DNA of 8,488 nt from Caldisericota bacterium (GTDB taxonomy: Bacteria; Caldisericota; JANLFM01): NCBI GenBank assembly GCA_024655865.1, contig JANLFM010000042.1:1-8488 (forward strand). Direction: 5' to 3'. A model generated the notes under the pieces. The model did no database searches. It saw only the letters and a list, made by a program, of their open reading frames with translations, and was not told the origin of the DNA. Below are positions 4,800 through 8,488 of this stretch, one piece after another. Position numbers and translations under genes: made by a program. Each line of letters starts with the position of its first letter. Position 1 is the first letter of the stretch.

Positions 4800-5696
4800 A
4801 TGAAGAGATTTAAAATAAGGAAGGTAGGATTGGTCCTTTTGGCGGGTGTACTCTTGATAGGGCTCTGTTTTTTACCCGGCTCGGATCTTTTGGCTAATAG
4901 TTCATTCCCTCGTTCCTCAGGCAATGATATTAACGAAGTCAACTTAATAGGCAGTGAGCCACAACCTCCCAGCCCCGAGTTATTGGAGAAAATCGCTTAT
5001 GAGGGAATGGACGAGCCAGCTGGAGAGGAAATGGCCCCCATTGGATTTCTGGAACCGTTCCCCAATCCCAAAATACACGCGAATATAAGCCTTTCTTCCT
5101 CCCTTTTCGGAACCCAGTATTGGTTTGCTGGCGTAGAATGCTGGTATCAGTTCCAAGGGGTTTACGCTTCTCTGTTAACAAGACGATCACCAATCTCGTT
5201 GAACCAAGACGACCGGATTTCAGGATGGATTGGCTTAACCTCATCTGATGGGAACACTTTTGTTCAAACTGGATGGGTTTATCTCCAACAAGGTTCTAGC
5301 GGCTATAATGGTATTTATGCTTTTTATCAAGTAGGGTCTAATCCAGCTAGGCTAGTTGCTCTGTTGTCAGCGGATACTTATTATCAGTTTAGAATAAGAT
5401 ATCAAGACCCAAATTACTGGCGATGTGAAGTATTTATGAATAATCAGTGGATATTATTAGGTTCAGCATACTATCCCGGTGTTACAAGTCTTTATCCGCA
5501 AGCTTATGGTGAAAGCCAATCAGCCGATGGTTACCATTTGGGAATGTTCCCGATAAGCACTAGTTGGGGAGCTCAAGTGTTAGCGGGCACTCAATGGCAA
5601 TACTGGACACACCAATCATTGCAAGAGAGTATACCGGGGGTGATGAATTTAGCAATTCTGAACTACTATTACAACATTCAATATTGGGGCTCTTAA
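4800..5696 (+). CDS. Secreted beta-rich protein with the shared 39-residue linker
   Basis: The protein has 298 residues from the ATG at 4800. That start is preferred over the ATG at 4761: 4800 has GGAGTGA five bases upstream and begins directly with the n-region MKRFKIRKVG, whereas GGAGG abuts the 4761 ATG with no spacer. The signal peptide (to about LLA, residue 32) is close to that of the C39-like protein: both read ...GLC(L/F)LPG..LLANSS. Residues 53-91 (EPQPPSPELLEKIAYEG...EPFPNPK) are identical to residues 34-72 of the next protein. The remaining 200 or so residues are rich in Tyr, Trp, Gln and Ser and look beta-structured. SGWIGL followed by FVQTGWVYL faintly recalls secreted glutamic-peptidase/neprosin-type beta-sandwiches or lectin-like folds, but I cannot assign a family or active site. 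Confidence 0.75.
   Translation: MKRFKIRKVGLVLLAGVLLIGLCFLPGSDLLANSSFPRSSGNDINEVNLIGSEPQPPSPELLEKIAYEGMDEPAGEEMAPIGFLEPFPNPKIHANISLSSSLFGTQYWFAGVECWYQFQGVYASLLTRRSPISLNQDDRISGWIGLTSSDGNTFVQTGWVYLQQGSSGYNGIYAFYQVGSNPARLVALLSADTYYQFRIRYQDPNYWRCEVFMNNQWILLGSAYYPGVTSLYPQAYGESQSADGYHLGMFPISTSWGAQVLAGTQWQYWTHQSLQESIPGVMNLAILNYYYNIQYWGS
4955..5071 (+). repeat. 117-bp coding repeat, copy 1
   Basis: This stretch matches 5843-5959 at 116 of 117 bases. The only difference is C at 5039 against T at 5927, which is silent (CCC/CCT, Pro). It encodes a Pro/Glu-rich segment just after the signal peptide, in the same frame in both genes. Flanking DNA on either side is unrelated, so the repeat is a bounded module. 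Confidence 0.95.
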
Positions 5697-5744
5697 TTTT
5701 TACTTGCATGGAGAGGAAAAACCCGATCAGGAAAGAATGATGAG

Positions 5745-6431
5745 ATGATGCGCCGGATTTTGATAGTTGTTTTTATGGGGTTCTTTGTTTTTTTCGTGGC
5801 ATCAATAGTGCAAGCATCGCTGAGTTCTTCTATAAATTCGCTTGAGCCACAACCTCCCAGCCCCGAGTTATTGGAGAAAATCGCTTATGAGGGAATGGAC
5901 GAGCCAGCTGGAGAGGAAATGGCCCCTATTGGATTTCTGGAACCGTTCCCCAATCCCAAGAACTACCTCACTGTGACTTCCAGCTCTCAACCTATGAAGG
6001 AAGTGGAGATCACAAATTTAGGAGGGATTACTTTACCTCATCCGCTACGCATGCTTTTTGTCTGGGAACTGGATGCCAGTTATGCCCCCGTGGGCCTTAA
6101 AATACCGGTGCGCTTTTACCTCCAAAACACAGGAAGCTCTACCATCTTTGGCCAGTTCGAGCTCAAACCGTTCGACCTGGAATTCGGATTAGAAGGTCAA
6201 CCAGGGAGAAACTGGAAAGAGGAGCAGGTTTCGGAGACCCCTTTAATGCAACCTTTGGCTATTCCTCCGGGTGCTATTATCACGGACAGAATTGAGATTC
6301 AATTTGATGCTCCCGGTTCATACTGGCTTATCCCCGTGGCTGTTTTTCAGGTAAAGGGCGAAGGGGACACTTTTGTCCCTTATTCCCTAAAGGGCGAGGC
6401 TCTGCAGTTGAAGGTCGTTGAAGTGAAATAG
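5745..6431 (+). CDS. Secreted Ig-like-fold protein with the shared 39-residue linker
   Basis: The protein has 228 residues. The signal peptide is MMRRILIVVFMGFFVFFVASIVQA (about residues 1-24). The linker at residues 34-72 is identical to that of the upstream protein. A C-terminal domain of about 150 residues follows. Its features, PVRFYLQNTGSSTI...FELKPFDLEF and then LAIPPGAIITDRIEIQFDAPGSYWLIPV, look like a seven-strand Ig-like sandwich. The arrangement is reminiscent of BsuPI-type inhibitor or secreted adaptor domains, but this is by eye only. Two adjacent ATGs (5745, 5748) are possible starts, with AGGAAAG at 5729-5735 as the SD. It follows the 4800 gene by 48 bases with no obvious terminator, so the two are probably one transcript. 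It may be a binding or inhibitor subunit; no catalytic motif is visible. Confidence 0.74.
   Translation: MMRRILIVVFMGFFVFFVASIVQASLSSSINSLEPQPPSPELLEKIAYEGMDEPAGEEMAPIGFLEPFPNPKNYLTVTSSSQPMKEVEITNLGGITLPHPLRMLFVWELDASYAPVGLKIPVRFYLQNTGSSTIFGQFELKPFDLEFGLEGQPGRNWKEEQVSETPLMQPLAIPPGAIITDRIEIQFDAPGSYWLIPVAVFQVKGEGDTFVPYSLKGEALQLKVVEVK
5843..5959 (+). repeat. 117-bp coding repeat, copy 2
   Basis: This is the second copy of 4955-5071, shifted by 888 bases, with one silent change. Such near-identity between genes whose other parts are unrelated points to recent duplication or gene conversion of the linker segment alone. Confidence 0.95.
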
Positions 6432-6446
6432 GTTCATTTTAGAATT

Positions 6447-6470
6447 AGAAAGGGTCGCATTCCTTTTTCT
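6447..6470 (+). terminator. Weak terminator candidate after the Ig-like gene
   Basis: AAAGG (6449-6453) can pair with CCTTT (6462-6466) across an 8-base loop, and the 3' arm runs into TTCTT. The stem is short and AT-rich, so termination would be inefficient. Its position 15 bases after a stop codon and before a new leader is the main support. Confidence 0.3.
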
Positions 6471-6587
6471 TGGCCTTCCTATTTTTGGTCTTCTCCTGAT
6501 TTTCCTTTTCCTCTTTGGCCCTCCAGGGGCCCTCAGGTTTTCTCCTCCAGTAGTTTTTACTTGTCTTCACCATCGAGCTTAATTTCC

Positions 6588-6609
6588 TTCTGCTTTTGCC
6601 TTGAGCTGA
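6588..6609 (+). repeat. 22-bp intergenic repeat, copy 2
   Basis: This matches 4669-4690 at 21 of 22 bases. It lies 72 bases upstream of leader copy 3. Confidence 0.6.
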
Positions 6610-6680
6610 GATTTCTGGAAAAACTTACGATCTTCTGATTGAAAGAGCGCATCCTGGGCGAAGCAACCAATAGGTAACTG

Positions 6681-6788
6681 TCCGCTGGCAAGGCCACGTT
6701 GAGACCCTCTCCTTGAAAGTCAAAGATTAGGCGTACAGAATTTCCCTTTCACTCGTCTTTAAAAACAAAGAGATAAGCGGTGAAAGGG
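6681..6788 (+). promoter_or_regulatory. Structured leader of the second LuxR-type gene (leader copy 3)
   Basis: Bases 6681-6772 match leader copy 1 at 79 of 92 positions, and 6722-6769 match copy 2 exactly. This copy has the strongest hairpin. Its outer stem is CCCTTTCAC 6744-6752 with GTGAAAGGG 6780-6788, a perfect 9 bp. Its inner stem is TCTTT 6756-6760 with AAAGA 6767-6771. The 3' outer arm contains the SD (AAAGGG, followed by TG) of the ATG at 6796, so folding should block ribosome entry. The fold might be opened by a ligand, temperature, a protein or translation. Alternatively the same bases are a dimer operator for the LuxR protein. Confidence 0.65.
6713..6741 (+). promoter_or_regulatory. 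Candidate promoter for the second LuxR-type operon
   Basis: TTGAAA at 6713-6718, a 17-base spacer, and CAGAAT at 6736-6741 (four of six to TATAAT) form the candidate. Box positions agree with those before the first LuxR-type gene (290-318). The predicted start would fall at the foot of the leader hairpin. Confidence 0.38.
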
Positions 6789-6795
6789 TGCTAAA

Positions 6796-7026
6796 ATGGA
6801 AAGTTTAACAAAGAGAGAAAAAACGGTTCTGGATCAGCTGCTTCAAGGAAAGAGCAATAAGGAAATAGCAATGGTTCTCAGCGTCAGCGAGAAAACCGTG
6901 GAAAAACACCTCACGAGCATTTACCATAAGCTGGGGGTATCTGGAAGAGCAGAAGCAATTGTTCTCTCCTATAGCGAGATGCCCAAGAAAGCGGAGGCCA
7001 AAGGTAAAAGGTATGGATTTCCCTAA
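6796..7026 (+). CDS. Stand-alone LuxR/GerE-type HTH DNA-binding protein (second copy)
   Basis: The protein has 76 residues and consists of a GerE-type domain from LTKREKTVLDQLLQGKSNKE onward. The hallmark SVSEKTVEKHLTSIYHKLGV covers about residues 29-48, and a short basic tail (KKAEAKGKRYGFP) ends it. As in the protein at 375-656, no sensory domain is present. The two share the domain layout, SEKTV(R/E)KHL and IY(R/H)KL, but differ widely elsewhere, so they are older paralogs than their leaders suggest. The SD AAGGGTG lies five bases before the ATG and inside the leader hairpin. The secreted-protein gene begins 50 bases downstream and the SurA-like gene follows, so this regulator heads a three-gene operon. 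It likely binds DNA as a dimer in the cytoplasm; the target is not shown, and its own leader is the obvious candidate (inference). Confidence 0.88.
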   Translation: MESLTKREKTVLDQLLQGKSNKEIAMVLSVSEKTVEKHLTSIYHKLGVSGRAEAIVLSYSEMPKKAEAKGKRYGFP

Positions 7027-7076
7027 TTGACAAAGATTACCCTTGTTTTAAGCTCTTTTTGGAGGTGAAGAAGAAA

Positions 7077-7613
7077 TTGAGAGGAAAAAAGAGAACGATT
7101 GCCACTTTTGTCTCTCTTGCGGTAGCTATGGTTATTTTCCTTAGTTTACCAGGATCCACATTAGCATTGGACAAAAACGCCAATGATTATTCAGTTTTTG
7201 TGTTCCAGGTACCTGGCTATCCTTGGTTGACATCTATAGGAATCAGCAGGTATCTTAGCATTTACTATTACTTCGTCGGGTCTGGTTATTATTCCACCTG
7301 TATAGTTGCTTCGCACATTCATTATGGATTCCTCAAGGGTTACTGGACACTTCCTCTGGTTCAAGAAGGAATTTTGTGGGTGGATGCTACAGGAAAGAAC
7401 GTTTACTATGCTAATAACAACTATGTGACTACAGTTAACATCCCTAACAATGCTGATGGTTGGTATGATCCAAATGACAAAATTTGGGGAGGGTCTATCG
7501 CTACTAATGTAAACCTCTGGCCATCATACAATTTGGCGTGTGATGGGGTAATGGAGGTCTTCTCCAATGGTCTTCCATACTATTCCTGGCGAACTCTCCG
7601 GATCACCTTTTAG
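7077..7613 (+). CDS. Secreted aromatic-rich protein of unknown family
   Basis: The protein has 178 residues from a TTG start. GGAGGTG at 7061-7067 is a strong SD nine bases before TTG 7077. In-frame GTG 7065 and TTG 7059 overlap that SD and are unlikely starts. The N-terminus MRGKKRTIATFVSLAVAMVIFLSLPGSTLA is a signal peptide, likely cut after residue 30. The mature part (about 148 residues) is rich in Tyr, Trp, Asn and Gly, looks beta-structured, and has two cysteines (STCIVAS and LACDG) that could form a disulfide. I recognise no family and no catalytic motif. It lies between the LuxR-type gene and the SurA-like gene, with only ten bases to the latter. It is therefore a natural client for that chaperone and a target of that regulator (inference from gene order). 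Confidence 0.72.
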   Translation: MRGKKRTIATFVSLAVAMVIFLSLPGSTLALDKNANDYSVFVFQVPGYPWLTSIGISRYLSIYYYFVGSGYYSTCIVASHIHYGFLKGYWTLPLVQEGILWVDATGKNVYYANNNYVTTVNIPNNADGWYDPNDKIWGGSIATNVNLWPSYNLACDGVMEVFSNGLPYYSWRTLRITF

Positions 7614-7623
7614 GAGGTGAAAA

Positions 7624-8400
7624 ATGAAAATTAAGAAAAGTTACCTAACTTTGATTGCCGTAGTTGTGGCTGCCGGCCTTATCGGTTGGGGAGTTTTTCA
7701 AGCATTGAGTGCTCAATCAAGTGCCCAGCTTTGGGGTGAGTCCTGGAAAAATGCCACTGACCGAGTGGTTCTCAAGGTTAATGACCAGGAGGCGACCGAG
7801 AAGGACTTGGTCTCATTTTACCTCACCTTACGCTACAATCCTGCTCTTTCTTCGAAGGGCGACCAAGAGCTCAAGGTTGAGGCCTTGGCGCGGTTAATTG
7901 AGGATAAGGTCCTCCTCTCAGAGGCCCTGAAGAGGGGGTACGGGGTAAGCGAGGAGGAAGCCAGAGCCTATTCAGAGGAAATTCGAAAAAGCATGAACTT
8001 TCCTGATGTAATTGGGAAAGAATGGTTTGAAGACTTAATAAAGGGCATGGGAGTAAGCCAGCAGGAATATTGGGAGATGGCGCCTAAGGGCTACCAGATG
8101 ATACTATCTGTGAGTAACCTGATGGCTAGCCTGAGAAAAAACATTCCTCCTCCCACCGCAGAGGAGATACAGGCCTGGAAGAAGGAGCATCCCAATTACC
8201 AGAATGCACCTCTGGAGGTTTTGCAGCAAGAGGTAGCTCAGGATAATTTTGAACGCTTCCGCCAGGACTTCGTCAAAGGGCTATTAAAAGAAGCCGAGAT
8301 CAATGCCCTCGATCCTCAGCTTCAAGAGCTTCTCCCCCAGGCTCTTAAGCTCATCGAGCAAGGTCTGGGGCCAATCCCCATACCTACGCCTTCCCCTTAA
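7624..8400 (+). CDS. Membrane-anchored SurA-N-like chaperone without parvulin domain
   Basis: The protein has 258 residues. A single N-terminal hydrophobic segment (about 6-28; anchor or signal peptide with possible cleavage after SSA) precedes the body. VVLKVNDQEATEKDLVSFY at about 48-66 is the typical start of the SurA/PrsA N-terminal chaperone domain (V.VNg..it..d). Helices carrying LARLIEDKVLLSEALKRGYGVSEEEA follow, then a C-terminal helix returning at about 195-225. The PpiC/parvulin isomerase domain usual in SurA and PrsA is absent, and the protein ends in IPIPTPSP. It should act outside the cytoplasmic membrane as a holding chaperone for exported proteins. GGAGGTG at 7614-7620 directly follows the stop of the previous gene and sits well for the ATG, so the two genes are tightly co-expressed. 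Confidence in the fold is good; the client is inferred. Confidence 0.78.
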   Translation: MKIKKSYLTLIAVVVAAGLIGWGVFQALSAQSSAQLWGESWKNATDRVVLKVNDQEATEKDLVSFYLTLRYNPALSSKGDQELKVEALARLIEDKVLLSEALKRGYGVSEEEARAYSEEIRKSMNFPDVIGKEWFEDLIKGMGVSQQEYWEMAPKGYQMILSVSNLMASLRKNIPPPTAEEIQAWKKEHPNYQNAPLEVLQQEVAQDNFERFRQDFVKGLLKEAEINALDPQLQELLPQALKLIEQGLGPIPIPTPSP

Positions 8401-8427
8401 GGTATCCAGAGGAGCTTGCTTTAAAAA

Positions 8428-8460
8428 AGGCTAATTCAGGGCTCTCGTTACTGAAAGCCT
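8428..8460 (+). terminator. Hairpin downstream of the SurA-like gene
   Basis: AGGCT (8428-8432) and TTCAG (8435-8439) pair with CTGAA (8451-8455) and AGCCT (8456-8460). This gives ten base pairs with a two-base bulge and an 11-base loop, 27 bases after the stop. No T run follows, so it is a terminator or 3'-end-stabilising candidate rather than a clear intrinsic terminator. No gene is visible in 8461-8488. Confidence 0.4.
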
Positions 8461-8488
8461 ACAATTTAAGCTAAATATTTTATCCGTA

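Larger units (their letters stand above)
6432..6680 (+). other. Pyrimidine-rich intergenic region without a supported gene
   Basis: Between the stop at 6431 and leader copy 3 the plus strand is rich in T and C. It holds a weak terminator candidate (6447-6470), a GC hairpin (GGCCC 6517-6521 with GGGCC 6527-6531) and the 22-bp repeat at 6588-6609. The minus strand has a Lys/Glu-rich open stretch of about 40-55 codons, without an SD or a recognisable family; I do not call it a gene. Confidence 0.5.

Noticed and set aside
4939-5244. Minus-strand open frame of 101 codons
   Set aside because: It lies antisense to the repeat-bearing secreted gene. The repeat's single silent change supports the plus-strand frame.
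6448-6615. Minus-strand Lys/Glu-rich open stretch of about 40-55 codons
   Set aside because: The composition follows from the pyrimidine-rich plus strand. There is no SD and no homology I can recognise.
258-6788. Leader repeats as a CRISPR array or transposon ends
   Set aside because: There are only three long, unevenly spaced, diverged copies, all in the same orientation ahead of genes, with no regular spacers and no transposase.

Overview
The window is a plus-strand run of small genes for exported proteins from a bacterium. Bacterial signs are the Shine-Dalgarno (SD) sites (GGGGTG, GGAGGTG), GTG/TTG start candidates, Sec-type signal peptides, a lipobox and stand-alone LuxR/GerE-type DNA-binding proteins. 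Base composition looks moderate in GC. I cannot place the organism: nothing here is a phylogenetic marker, and most exported proteins belong to no family I can name. I see no tRNA, rRNA, CRISPR array, complete insertion sequence or integrase.

Layout: (1) 1-129 is the tail of a two-membrane-segment protein. (2) 258-1564 is a cassette: a structured leader, a 93-residue LuxR-type HTH protein, a 99-residue two-membrane-segment protein paralogous to the one at the left edge, and a secreted protein whose signal peptide is separated from its mature domain by a one-base frameshift in a T6 run. (3) 1711-3938 starts with a second copy of the leader fused to a truncated, frameshifted copy of the LuxR gene. 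A secreted C39-like cysteine peptidase and a beta-propeller lipoprotein follow. (4) 4055-6431 holds three further secreted proteins. Two of them carry the same 39-residue segment, encoded by a 117-bp repeat with one silent difference, ahead of unrelated C-terminal domains. (5) 6681-8400 is another complete cassette: a third leader, a second LuxR-type HTH protein (76 residues), a secreted protein, and a membrane-anchored SurA-N-like chaperone without a parvulin domain.

The unifying pattern is a repeated unit: a leader of about 100 bp, then a DNA-binding-domain-only LuxR protein, then one or more exported proteins. All three leaders can fold into a two-part hairpin whose 3' arm lies next to or over the LuxR SD. 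The bases differ between copies while the pairing is largely kept. My working inference is that the small regulators control themselves and the following envelope genes. The exported proteins share an export signal and an N-terminal linker but have swappable C-terminal domains. The C39-like peptidase and the SurA-like protein are the natural candidates for processing or folding the others. The repeats and gene order are read directly from the sequence; the functional links are inference.
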